From Planctomycetota bacterium (GTDB lineage: Bacteria; Planctomycetota; UBA1135), in contig JALUUN010000192.1 of the NCBI GenBank assembly GCA_027021325.1, positions 1 to 13,578 of the forward strand: a stretch of 13,578 nt of DNA, given 5' to 3'. Positions 1 through 8,400 of this stretch are shown here, piece by piece. A program made the translations under genes and the position numbers. Numbering within the stretch: position 1 is the first letter of the stretch; each line of letters starts with the position of its first letter. The notes below the pieces were generated by a model. That model saw only the letters and a list, made by a program, of their open reading frames with translations. It was not told where the DNA came from and did no database searches.

Positions 1-1
1 G

Positions 2-40
2 AAGGTGGCCTACCGGGCGGCGCTGGACCTCGCCGCCTGA
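2..40 (+). CDS. 3' end of a truncated gene (product unknown)
   Basis: Reading from base 2 gives KVAYRAALDLAA followed by a TGA stop. The fragment is open to the window edge and its composition looks like an ordinary alpha-helical C-terminus. A hairpin starts two bases after the stop, as expected at the end of a transcription unit converging on the kinase gene at 86. Twelve residues are too few to name a family. It could also be a chance open frame in GC-rich DNA. Confidence 0.35.
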   Translation, partial: KVAYRAALDLAA

Positions 41-41
41 T

Positions 42-56
42 CTTCCGGCCCGGAAG
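42..56. terminator. Short hairpin between convergent genes
   Basis: CTTCCGG and CCGGAAG form a perfect 7-bp stem around a single C, so the loop would open to 3-5 nt in RNA. It lies just after the stop of the partial plus-strand gene and 29 bp from the stop of the minus-strand kinase gene. There is no T-tract on either side, so it is at best a weak or factor-assisted bidirectional terminator. Confidence 0.4.
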
Positions 57-85
57 TGATCCAGCGGATGGGGCCAGATTCTGGG

Positions 86-1072
86 TCAGCCGTAACGCGG
101 CCGGTGCCGGCTCATCCGCTCCGACTTCGCCAGAATGTCCCGCGCCCAGCGCCGCGCCAGGGGGTCCAGCCGCGTCTTGCAGAGATAGGTCAGAAGGAAC
201 CGCAACTTGTCGCTCCGGCTCACCGAGGACGGCGCCGAAAGGAGCAGCGCCGCCAGGTCCTTGACCAACCAGCGCCGCCGCGGCGGAAAGCGCTGCTCGA
301 CGCGCTGCAGATCGATGAAGTAAGGCCGGCCCCAGCGCGGATCCGGGGCGACGATGAGGTGTCCCAGATACAGGTCCTTGTGAATGAAGCCATTGGCATG
401 GAAGCGGCGGATCATGCCGGCGACATCCCGCAGGACCGCATCGCGGGCGCGCCGCGTCCCGCGCTGGTGGGGATCCGGCCAGCCCTCGGCCAGGACGGCG
501 TCCAGGGGGCGACCCGGGACCTCACGCGTCACCAGGAAGGACCGCTGAGGGAAGCCGATCCCGGCGCTCTCCTCGCCCACCGCCACCGGTTCAGGAACGT
601 CGAAGCCTGCCCGGCGGAGGGCCCGCAGATTGTCCCACTCGACCCGCGCCGGGCTGTGGACGTTCCCGAGAAAGCGAAGGCGCTGGCGCCAGGGCACCGC
701 CTTGTGGACCTTGACGTAGTAGACAGCGCCTGCGTGCTCGACGCGCCAGGTCCGCCGCGGTCCGGCGTCCCGAACCAGAACACCGCCGCGGTCCTCCCCG
801 AACTCCAAGGCGCACTCCAAGCGGTCGAGGCCCAGCTCCTGGAGGACGATCTGCTCCTCCTGGGCGGCCAGGATCCGCCCCTGATCGAGGAAGACAGTCG
901 GACGGCCCCTGGCGCGGTACTGCAGGGCGTCGCGCGGTGTGGCGAGAGACTCCATGGAGGCAGGAGGCACGGACCCGGGTTCATCGGCCGGGAGCCCCTC
1001 CGCCCTTGAGGGGCGGTCCGCGGGGGGCTCCCGCGGTGCGGGGTCCCGGGAATCTGCGCCGGCTCCGTCCAT
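86..1072 (-). CDS. WaaP/Kdo-type lipopolysaccharide kinase family protein
   Basis: A 328-residue protein with the small protein-kinase-like fold used to phosphorylate lipopolysaccharide core sugars at the inner face of the inner membrane. Visible kinase landmarks are the ATP-binding lysine in YYVKVHK (K121), a helix-C-type glutamate in VEWDNL (E145), the catalytic loop HKDLYLGHL (H231, D233) and the metal-binding aspartate in FIDLQRV (D254). HxDLYxxHL is typical of the WaaP (RfaP) and InaA/Kdo kinase group. I chose ATG 1072 because AGGAGAGG lies about five bases upstream. ATG 955 (residue 40) is the alternative, and residues 1-45 are a Pro/Ala/acidic low-complexity tail that the fold does not need. 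The frame stays open to 1378 but would then overlap the divergent dehydrogenase gene. The exact sugar acceptor cannot be read from the sequence. Confidence 0.85.
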   Translation of the reverse strand: MDGAGADSRDPAPREPPADRPSRAEGLPADEPGSVPPASMESLATPRDALQYRARGRPTVFLDQGRILAAQEEQIVLQELGLDRLECALEFGEDRGGVLVRDAGPRRTWRVEHAGAVYYVKVHKAVPWRQRLRFLGNVHSPARVEWDNLRALRRAGFDVPEPVAVGEESAGIGFPQRSFLVTREVPGRPLDAVLAEGWPDPHQRGTRRARDAVLRDVAGMIRRFHANGFIHKDLYLGHLIVAPDPRWGRPYFIDLQRVEQRFPPRRRWLVKDLAALLLSAPSSVSRSDKLRFLLTYLCKTRLDPLARRWARDILAKSERMSRHRPRYG

Positions 1073-1098
1073 TTCGCCTCTCCTGGACTCCCACCCTA

Positions 1099-1133
1099 CC
1101 GGCCGCGGGGGTAGATTGCCGCGTCGCGGCCGG
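1099..1133. promoter_or_regulatory. 9-bp inverted repeat in the divergent waaP-like/gdh spacer
   Basis: CCGGCCGCG (1099-1107) and CGCGGCCGG (1125-1133) are exact reverse complements separated by 17 bp. The spacer holds TAGATT (1112-1117), one of the few AT-richer hexamers in this GC-rich gap and a 4/6 match to a -10 box. I see no convincing -35 box. The arrangement could be an operator over a divergent promoter, or a hairpin in a leader transcript. Confidence 0.35.
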
Positions 1134-1184
1134 CTCCCGCCTCCCCGGCGCCGGCGAGCCTCCGACTCCTGTCCGCCCCCGGTC

Positions 1185-2462
1185 ATGCCCGGAGCTGCCT
1201 CCTCCCCCTCGGTCGGCGCCGAGTCCAATCCCTTCCTGCAGATGCAGGCCCGCTTCGCCAAGGCGGCGGACCTGCTCGGCCTGGACCAGGGCTTCCAGCG
1301 GATCCTGGCCAGACCCGCCCACGAGCTCACCGTCGCCATCCCCGTCCAGATGGACGACGGCTCCCTGCGGGTCTTCACGGGCTACCGTGTCCAGCACTCC
1401 ATCGCCCGGGGCCCGGCCAAGGGCGGCATCCGTTTCGCCCCGGACGTGCACCTCGACGAGGTCCGGGCTCTGGCAGCCTGGATGACCTGGAAGTGCGCGG
1501 TGGTGAACGTTCCCTTCGGCGGCGGCAAGGGGGGCGTCATCTGCGACCCGCGCCGCCTCTCCCAGGGCGAACTGGAACGTCTGACCCGACGCTATGCGGC
1601 CAACCTCCTCGAGATCATCGGACCGGAGCGCGACGTCCCGGCTCCGGACATGAACACCAACGAGCAGGTCATGGCCTGGTTCATGGATACCTATTCCATG
1701 CACCGGCGCATGACCCAGACCGCCATTGTCACCGGCAAACCCATCGGATTGGGAGGCAGCCAGGGCCGGCGCATCGCCACCGGCCTGGGCGTCGCCCTCG
1801 CAACCCGTGAGGCCCTGACCTATGTCGGTCACCAGGGCCCGGCCCGCATCGTCGTGCAGGGTTCGGGCAACGTCGGCGGCCTCGGCGCCCTGCTCCTCCA
1901 CGATCGCTTCGGCCACAAGGTGGTTGCCATCTCCGACATCTACGGCGGCATCCACAACGAGAAGGGTCTGGACATGCCTCAGGTTCTCGACTGGCTGGCC
2001 GAGAAGCGCTCCCTGGAGGGCTTCCCGGACGCCGACCGGGTCTCCAACGAGGAACTGCTGGAGCTTCCCTGCGACGTCCTGGTCCCGGCCGCCACGGAGA
2101 ACCAGATCACCAGCCAGAACGCCGCCCGGATCCAAGCGCGCGTCATTGTCGAGGGAGCCAACGGCCCGACCTCAGCCGAGGCTGACCGCATCCTCGAGGA
2201 GAAGGGGGTCTTCGTCGTCCCCGACATCCTGGCCAACGCCGGCGGCGTCACCGTCTCCTACTTCGAATGGGTCCAGGACCGGATGGGCTACTTCTGGGAG
2301 GAGGAGGACGTCTGTGAGCGCCTGGAGCGGATCATGGTCAAGGCCTTCCGCGACGTCGTGGAAGCCGCCGAACGCTACGCGACGAGCCCGCGCATCGGCG
2401 CCTACTGCGTCGCCGTGGACCGGGTCGCCTACTGCCTGCGGCTGCGAGGGATCTATGCCTGA
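1185..2462 (+). CDS. gdhA: NAD(P)-dependent glutamate dehydrogenase (catalytic)
   Basis: A 425-residue hexamer-type glutamate dehydrogenase that interconverts glutamate with 2-oxoglutarate and ammonia in the cytoplasm. Substrate-domain motifs are intact: GPAKGGIRF (K79), MTWKCA (K103), PFGGGKGG with the catalytic lysine K115, and PAPD with D155. Further glutamate-pocket residues by analogy with the clostridial enzyme are T199 in IATG and S358 in GGVTVSY. The Rossmann domain has GSGNVG (226-231) and an aspartate at D251 (ISD), which would fit NAD preference, though this is only suggestive. Length matches the family (about 410-430). ATG 1185 is chosen because it gives the family length and leaves a spacer to the divergent gene at 1072. 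No Shine-Dalgarno is visible, so the start is less certain than the function. The frame stays open upstream to 939. The next gene overlaps it by 8 bp. Confidence 0.93.
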   Translation: MPGAASSPSVGAESNPFLQMQARFAKAADLLGLDQGFQRILARPAHELTVAIPVQMDDGSLRVFTGYRVQHSIARGPAKGGIRFAPDVHLDEVRALAAWMTWKCAVVNVPFGGGKGGVICDPRRLSQGELERLTRRYAANLLEIIGPERDVPAPDMNTNEQVMAWFMDTYSMHRRMTQTAIVTGKPIGLGGSQGRRIATGLGVALATREALTYVGHQGPARIVVQGSGNVGGLGALLLHDRFGHKVVAISDIYGGIHNEKGLDMPQVLDWLAEKRSLEGFPDADRVSNEELLELPCDVLVPAATENQITSQNAARIQARVIVEGANGPTSAEADRILEEKGVFVVPDILANAGGVTVSYFEWVQDRMGYFWEEEDVCERLERIMVKAFRDVVEAAERYATSPRIGAYCVAVDRVAYCLRLRGIYA

Positions 2463-3759
2463 CTCCGACCTCCTTCCCCCCGCTGGACCGGAAGAGGCTC
2501 AGCCTCCGACGCCTTCCCTGGACGACGACGCCTACGAGAGCCTCACCGAGCAGTTCGACCAGGCGGCGGCTCTGCTGGGCCTGTCTCCGGACACCTATTC
2601 CGTCCTGCGCGTTCCGGACCGGGAGTACCGATTCGCGATCCCGGTCCAGAAGCAGGACGGCAGCATCGAGGTCTACGACGGCTACCGCATCCAGCACAAC
2701 CTGTCCCTCGGCCCCTGCCTCGGCGGCCTCCGGCTGACCCGCGACGTCCACCGCGGTGAGCTCCGGGCCCTGGCGGCCTGGAACACCTGGAAGTGCGCCA
2801 CCATCGGAGTTCCCTTCGGTGGCTCCATGGGGGGCATCGACTTCGACCCGCGCGGCGAACATCCAGCCGATGTCGAACACATCGTCCGCCGCTACATGGC
2901 CGGTCTCCTGGACCTGGTCGGTCCGGAGAAGGATGTCCTGATGCCGGACATGCACTGCAGCGAGCAGATCATGGCCTGGCTCCTGGACACCTACTCCATG
3001 CACGTCCGCCATACCGAGAACGCCGTGGTCGTCGGCAAGCCGCCGGGCCTCGGCGGCAGCTACGGGCGCAACCACGCTGTCGGCGTCTCAGCGGTTACCA
3101 CCCTGCGCCTGCGCCTCGCCGAGATGGGCCACGAGGGCCCCGCACGGGTCGTGGTCCAGGGCGCCGGACACGCCGCCCGCCAGGTCCTGCGGCAGCTCGC
3201 CGCCGAAGGCCATACGATCCTCGCGGTCAGTGATCTCCACGGCGGAACCTGGAACGAACAGGGCCTGGACTGGAGCGCCCTGGAAGAGCACCAGGGGAGC
3301 ACCGGGCGCGTCTCCGGCTTCGCCGGCGGCGAGGACCTCAGCAACGACGAGCTCCTGCGCCTCCCCTGTGACGTGTTGATCCCCGCCGCCGCCTCGCGTC
3401 AGATCACGGGAACCGTCGCCGAAGACCTCCAGGCGCGCCTCGTCGTCGAGGTCGCCAACGCCGCCTCCACCGCCCGCGCCGACCGGGTCCTGCGCGAACG
3501 GGGCATTCCGGTGGTTCCCGACCTCCTCGGCAACTCGGGCTCGATCCTCATTGCCTACTTCGAGTGGGTTCAGAACCGGGCCGGCTTCCTGTGGCCGGAG
3601 GAACTGGTGGACGAGCGGCTGGTAAGGATGGTGACCCGCGCCTATCAGGAGGCACGGGCCGAGGAGCAGGCCCACGGCATCTCACTGCGCCTGGCGGCCT
3701 GCGTCATGGGCGTGCGCCGCGTCGCGTACTTCGACGAGCTCCGCGGCATCTACGCCTGA
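2455..3759 (+). CDS. Glutamate dehydrogenase paralogue lacking catalytic residues (predicted regulatory pseudoenzyme)
   Basis: A 434-residue protein colinear with the preceding dehydrogenase along its whole length and ending in the same LRGIYA. The fold motifs persist, for example NTWKCA, MAWLLDTYSMH, PCDVLIPAA and AYFEWVQN. The active site does not: the catalytic lysine becomes M125 (GGSMGG), the gamma-carboxylate lysine becomes L89 (GPCLGG), PAPD becomes LMPD (M163), the pocket threonine becomes V209 (HAVG), and the pocket serine becomes A367. K113 and D165 remain. The dinucleotide loop is GAGHAA (236-241) instead of GSGNVG, and VEGANGPT becomes VEVANAAST. It is intact and full length, so it does not look like decay. 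ATG 2455 overlaps the previous stop by 8 bp, with GAGGG four bases upstream, implying coupled translation. The likely role is a non-catalytic subunit in a mixed hexamer. An enzyme with another substrate is the alternative. Confidence 0.85.
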   Translation: MPDSDLLPPAGPEEAQPPTPSLDDDAYESLTEQFDQAAALLGLSPDTYSVLRVPDREYRFAIPVQKQDGSIEVYDGYRIQHNLSLGPCLGGLRLTRDVHRGELRALAAWNTWKCATIGVPFGGSMGGIDFDPRGEHPADVEHIVRRYMAGLLDLVGPEKDVLMPDMHCSEQIMAWLLDTYSMHVRHTENAVVVGKPPGLGGSYGRNHAVGVSAVTTLRLRLAEMGHEGPARVVVQGAGHAARQVLRQLAAEGHTILAVSDLHGGTWNEQGLDWSALEEHQGSTGRVSGFAGGEDLSNDELLRLPCDVLIPAAASRQITGTVAEDLQARLVVEVANAASTARADRVLRERGIPVVPDLLGNSGSILIAYFEWVQNRAGFLWPEELVDERLVRMVTRAYQEARAEEQAHGISLRLAACVMGVRRVAYFDELRGIYA

Positions 3760-3771
3760 GGCTCGACGACT

Positions 3772-3789
3772 TCGTCCTCTACTGGACGA
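3772..3789. terminator. Weak hairpin between convergent stops
   Basis: TCGTCC and GGACGA make a 6-bp stem with a 6-nt loop. The structure lies between the paralogue stop at 3759 and the last codons of the minus-strand gene, whose TAG stop is in the loop. There is no T-tract. It is the only dyad I find in this 19-bp gap, so a terminator role is tentative. Confidence 0.25.
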
Positions 3790-5245
3790 CGGCCGCCACG
3801 ACGTTCGAGGTGTTGCCGCTCTCGGCGGCCTGGATCCAGACCGGGACGCCGGCAGCGTTCGCGGGAATCGCCTGCTGGTGGCTGGCACTTCCCTGCCCGT
3901 TGGCGGAGAGAGTGGTCAAGAGGACCGGACTCAGGATGCCGAGGGTCACGTCCAGCTGCGGCACGGTCGTCAGCCCTTCGCCGGCGAGGCTGTAGGCCAG
4001 GTAGACGGTCGCTCCGGGCGTCGCCTGGCTGATGCTGAAGGTCGCGGTCTGGCCGGCAACCAGATTGCTCACCCCCAGCTGCATCAAGTCCGGCACCAGC
4101 ATGAAGACTTCGCCGCCGGTGTGGTCACAGAAGTAGAGCTCCCCGTTGGCGTCCTCGCCCATACTGCTGATGCTCGTCAGGTTCAGACCCCCACCGGGGG
4201 CGACCTGGGCAGTGCGGTCTGTGAATTCGGTGACCTGGCCGTTCACCAGACGGAAGCTCCAGACCTCGTCGGAGCACCATTCGGCAAACCAGTAGGTACC
4301 CTGCAAGCCCGGGATGGCGCTGCCGCGGTAGACATAACCGCCGGTGATGGAGCAACGGAAGGGGTTGAAGGTATGCTGGTACTCATAGATCGGGTCGGTG
4401 TATCCCGTGCCACTGCCGCCCTGGAACCAGTGGGCGCCCTCACGCTGATCCCAGCCCCAGTTGATGCCGCCCGGGCTGCCCGCGGGCTCGAAGTCCACTT
4501 CCTCCCAGGTTCCCTGGCCGACGTCAGCGATCCAGAGGTCACCGGTCTCACGATCAAAGGCGTAACGCCAGGGATTGCGGAGGCCCAGAGCCCAGATCTC
4601 ATCCAAGGTCGTCGGGTCGCCGACGAAGGGGTTGGTCGAAGGAATCCCGTAGGGGATGCCGCCGTCCACGTCGATGCGCAGCATCTTGCCGAGGAGGGTC
4701 TGCGGGTTCTGCCCGTTCCCAAAAGGGTCATTGGCGTCACCGCCGTCGCCGGTACCGATGTAGAGGTAGCCATCGGGGCCGAAGGCCAGCATGCCGCCGT
4801 TGTGGTTGCTGAAGGGCTGGCCGATGGTCATCACCGTGCGCGCGCTCGAGGCGTCCGCTACGTCGGGATTGGCCGACACCTGGTATTCGGCGATCACCGT
4901 GTCGCCGGCGTTGTTCGTGTAGTTGATGAAGAAGCGGCCGTTGCTCGCGTAGTCGGGGTGAAAGGCCATGCCCAGGAGCCCGCGCTCGCCGCCCTGGCTG
5001 TTGAGGGAGCCGATGTCCAGGAAAGGCGTCGACAGCAGACTGCCGTTCTTCAGGATCCGGATCCGGCCCGTGTTCTGCTCCAGGATGAAGAGCCGCGCCG
5101 CATCGCCCGGCGGCGAGGTCACGAAGAGCGGGTTGTCCAGACCGGAGGCCACGCGGACGGTCCGCACCCTCTGGGCCGGGGCGTCGGGCAGGAGAAGGCC
5201 GAGGGCGGCCAGACCGAGGAGAGCGAGACGGAGGAAGGAGGGCAT
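3779..5245 (-). CDS. Secreted PQQ-dependent sugar (glucose/sorbosone) dehydrogenase-like protein
   Basis: A 488-residue exported protein. Residues 1-25 are a signal peptide with a Leu/Ala-rich core ending in DAPAQ. Residues about 30-385 resemble the six-bladed propeller of soluble glucose dehydrogenase, aldose dehydrogenase and HHIP-like proteins. Landmarks are SNHNGGMLAFGPDGYLYIGT with the presumed catalytic H148, ALGLRNPWRYAFD with the PQQ-contacting R223, INWGW, and ITGGYVYRG. The family oxidises sugars or alcohols outside the cytoplasm using PQQ and passes electrons to a carrier. Residues about 389-488 are an added beta-rich tail. ATG 5245 is chosen because the signal peptide starts there, although the Shine-Dalgarno is weak; the frame extends to 5353 with no signal-like sequence. 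It diverges from a cytochrome gene that could accept its electrons. The substrate is unknown, and some HHIP-like relatives may not be enzymes. Confidence 0.85.
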   Translation of the reverse strand: MPSFLRLALLGLAALGLLLPDAPAQRVRTVRVASGLDNPLFVTSPPGDAARLFILEQNTGRIRILKNGSLLSTPFLDIGSLNSQGGERGLLGMAFHPDYASNGRFFINYTNNAGDTVIAEYQVSANPDVADASSARTVMTIGQPFSNHNGGMLAFGPDGYLYIGTGDGGDANDPFGNGQNPQTLLGKMLRIDVDGGIPYGIPSTNPFVGDPTTLDEIWALGLRNPWRYAFDRETGDLWIADVGQGTWEEVDFEPAGSPGGINWGWDQREGAHWFQGGSGTGYTDPIYEYQHTFNPFRCSITGGYVYRGSAIPGLQGTYWFAEWCSDEVWSFRLVNGQVTEFTDRTAQVAPGGGLNLTSISSMGEDANGELYFCDHTGGEVFMLVPDLMQLGVSNLVAGQTATFSISQATPGATVYLAYSLAGEGLTTVPQLDVTLGILSPVLLTTLSANGQGSASHQQAIPANAAGVPVWIQAAESGNTSNVVAAVVQ

Positions 5246-5424
5246 GGAGCTCGTGCTGGGAAGGCTTCCGGAAGGAACGGACCGGCCGGTCCAGGAAGGG
5301 GTCTCCGAGGGAGCTCCAAGTCTAGCAGGGACTTCCCTGGTCCCGCAGGGCAAGCAGCGAAAGGTGTGTAACGCCCTTCCCCTGCTTCCGCTCGGAAGGA
5401 AGCCCCCCGAACCCGCCTTCCGCC
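5246..5424. promoter_or_regulatory. Divergent promoter region with four perfect dyads
   Basis: This 179-bp spacer separates the starts of two secreted-protein genes. It holds four exact inverted repeats: CTTCCGGAAG (5265-5274), GGACCGGCCGGTCC (5279-5292), CAGGGA-CT-TCCCTG (5326-5339) and CTTCCG-CT-CGGAAG (5385-5398). The outer two share CTTCCG/CGGAAG half-sites and lie 20 and 27 bp from the two start codons. I find no convincing -35/-10 pair on either strand. The dyads could be operators or 5'-leader hairpins; the last one also contains the GGAAGG purine run nearest the plus-strand start. Confidence 0.4.
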
Positions 5425-8400
5425 ATGTCCCGATCCCAGCCCTGTCTGCGCGGCCTCCAGGTCGCCCTGCTCTGCCTCCTCGCCGTCTCCCCGGCCCTGG
5501 CTCAGGGCCGCGGCGGCTACTTCAACGTCGAGAGCCCGCACCACCGGCCCGTGGACCTGGCCGAGGTGGGCGGCCGCAGCCTCCTCCTGGTCTGCAACAC
5601 CCCGGACAACTCGGTCGAGGTCTGGGACACCCGGGAGGACCTGCCCGCCGAGGACCGCTTCCTTCTGCGGATTCCTGTCGGCCTGGAGCCGGTCACCGTG
5701 GAATGGGCGCCCGAGGTCCAGTGCTTCTTCACGGCCGACTTCCTCTCGGACTCGGTCTCGGTTGTCGAGCTGAGCCTGGCGCCGGGCGCCCCGGCCAGCG
5801 AGCTCGAGGTCCGCCACCTGGAGACGACCTGGGTCGGAGACGAGCCCACGGACCTCGAGTTCCACCTCTTCAACGGCACCATTCCCCTCCTCTACGTCGG
5901 CCACATGAGCATCCCCGAGCTCGGGGTCTTCTTCTTCGACGACAACTTCCGCCTGCAGCCGGTGGCCTCCGACTGGTTCTGGCCTCTGGCGAGGCCGGTG
6001 GACCCCTCCGAGGGTCTGGACCCGCAGATCCGGGAAATCGGGATCCGCGAGACCCGGGCTCTGCACGTGACGGCCGCCAGCACGGTCTACGCCCTCAACG
6101 CCAAGAACCGCGCCGAGCGCAGCCAGTTCGAAGACTATGACTACGCCCTCCATGTCGGAGACGTCCTCGGGGGCTATCTCAGCCACCTGACCGGGCTCGG
6201 CAGCCTGAACTTCAACATGCGTGCCGCCCCCAACGGCGACCTCCTGGTCACCGGTGCCGAGGCCCGCAACAGCAACGGCAGTGGTTCCGAGGTCGCGGCC
6301 GAGCCCACGGGCTTCGTCGCCAGCACCCTCTACTGGATCCGCGATCCAGAGGGCGCAGCCGAGGTCCTCCGCTGGGACGTGAACGCCCTCGACCCCGGCG
6401 ACGAGTCCCTCGGCATCCCTCCCACGCCGGTGCCCTTCGACCGGGCGGTCTCGACCCTGAACGACCTGGCCCTCGCCCCGGACCCCGTGACCGGCGCCCC
6501 CGCCCGGGTGTTCCTTGCCAGCATGGGCACCGACCGGATCCTCATCGCCGAGCTCCAGGGCGACGATCCCTACGCCTGGCCGGTCCGGGTCGTGGACCTG
6601 AGCCCCGTGGACGACTCGATGTGCGGGCCCTCGGGACTGCGCTGGAAGGAGGCCCGGCCGACCGACCCCCTGGACCCCGGGGAGCGGCTCTACGTCCTCA
6701 ACCGCCTGGACAACTCCCTGTGCGTGGTGGATCCGGTGGCAGGGATCGTCGTGGACCGCATGAACCTGCGCAACGACCCGCGGCCGACCTGGATCCGGGA
6801 AGGCGCCCCCTTCCTCTACGACGCCCGTCTCAGCGGAAGCGGCTTCGTCTCCTGTGCCTCCTGCCACCCCTTCGGCCGGACCGACTCCCAGGGCTGGGTC
6901 CTCGGCGAGTTCAACGCCCCGAACCCGGACCCCTTCCCCGAGGAGTTCCTCGGCGGCCTGCGCCTCGATGTGGAGCTGCAGGCGGCCCACGACTTCCTGG
7001 CCAACGGCTTTCCGACCTTCAAGGGGATCATGGTCACCCAGAGTCTCCAGGGGCTCCTGAACCACGAGGTCGCACCCGAGGCGCAGGAGCTGACGACCAA
7101 CGCCCCCTACCACTGGCGAGGCGATCGCCCGAGCTTCCAGGACTTCAACGAGGCCTTCGCCAGCCTCCTCGGCGGTCAGGAACTGCCGCCCGAGGACATC
7201 GCCCGCTTCGAGGAGTTCGTGAACTCCATCCACTATCCGCCGAACCCGCGCCAGGGCCTGGACCGGCGGCCGAGCGGCGACTGGGGAGACGATCCCGGCG
7301 TCCTGGAACTGCCCGAGGACCTGGGCGGCCCGCCGGAGCCCACGGGCGAGGGGGCGGCACTCGGCCTCAAGGTCTGGATGATGCGCGACGTCGACCTCTG
7401 CGGCGGCCGCTCTTGTGTCCAGTGCCACGCCTTGCCGGACCTCTCGAACAACCGCATGACCGAGGTCCTCGTCGAGTCCCTGGCCGGCACCCTCCTGCCC
7501 CTGGAAACCGCCCAGATCCGGGGCGTCGCCCAGCGCGAGGCCTTCTGGAGCGAGGACCCGGTGGCCGAACCGACGCGCCTCGTCGGCAGCTTCGGCCTCA
7601 CCAACGAGGGCACGGTCCAGAGCCTCTTCCATTTCAGCTCCGGCTTCCGGGACCTGGCCGGCCGGCCCAAGGAGCTCAAGGGAGTCGTCGCCTTCATGAA
7701 GGAACTGGACTTCGGGACCGCCCCCCTCGCCGGCCTGCCGCTCACGGTCTTCCCCGGCTCCCAGGACGACCCCTTCGTCCTCGACGCCCTGACGCTGTTC
7801 GAGGAACAGGCTCGCGAGGCCAACATCGGCTGGACCCTGCGCCTGTTCCTGGAGGACGGGGATCCGGTGGGCGAGGGCTGGTGGTTCGACGTCCGCGGCG
7901 GCGCCGGCCTCTGGCGGCGCTCGGCGGATCCAGCCCGCAGTGCGGCGACGAACGATCTCCTCGACCTCCTGGTCCTGCCCCATCAGCGCGCCGTGTTCCT
8001 GGCGACGCCGCTCGGCAGCGAGCTCCGGGTGGCAGCCGACGACGGCATCGCCAGGATCCTGACGGCGCCGGCCCCCAGTCAGGTGGAACTCCTGCCGGCC
8101 GAGCCGAACACCTTCTACGAGATGGTGCCCCTCATGAGCCAGAACTGGGTTCCCGTGGACTTCTCGAACCCGGATCCCGCAGACTTCTTCTGGGATGGAG
8201 CCTTCCTGGGCGGCACCCCGGTGACCTCCTTCAACCATGCCGTGCGTCTGTTCCAGTACGGCCTGATCCTCGACGGCCAGGGAAGCTACGGGCTGACCGA
8301 GCTCCGCCATGAGCCGCCGCGGCGCCTGCGCGTTGCGGCCTGGGATCTCCAGCCCGGAGCCCTCCTGCGCCTGCACAGTCCCTGGGATCCCGCGGCCCCG

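Noticed and set aside
981..2135. Minus-strand open frame opposite the catalytic glutamate dehydrogenase
   Set aside because: It is a mirror of the real gene in GC-rich DNA, with no recognisable domain.
1822..2454. Upstream extension of the dehydrogenase paralogue frame
   Set aside because: The frame is open upstream, but that part is Ser/Arg/Pro-rich and overlaps the intact catalytic gene. Homology to the first paralogue begins only after ATG 2455.
2455..3759. Second glutamate dehydrogenase as a decaying pseudogene
   Set aside because: It is full length without stops or frameshifts, keeps the structural motifs and the common C-terminus, and has a good ribosome site. A maintained non-catalytic protein fits better.
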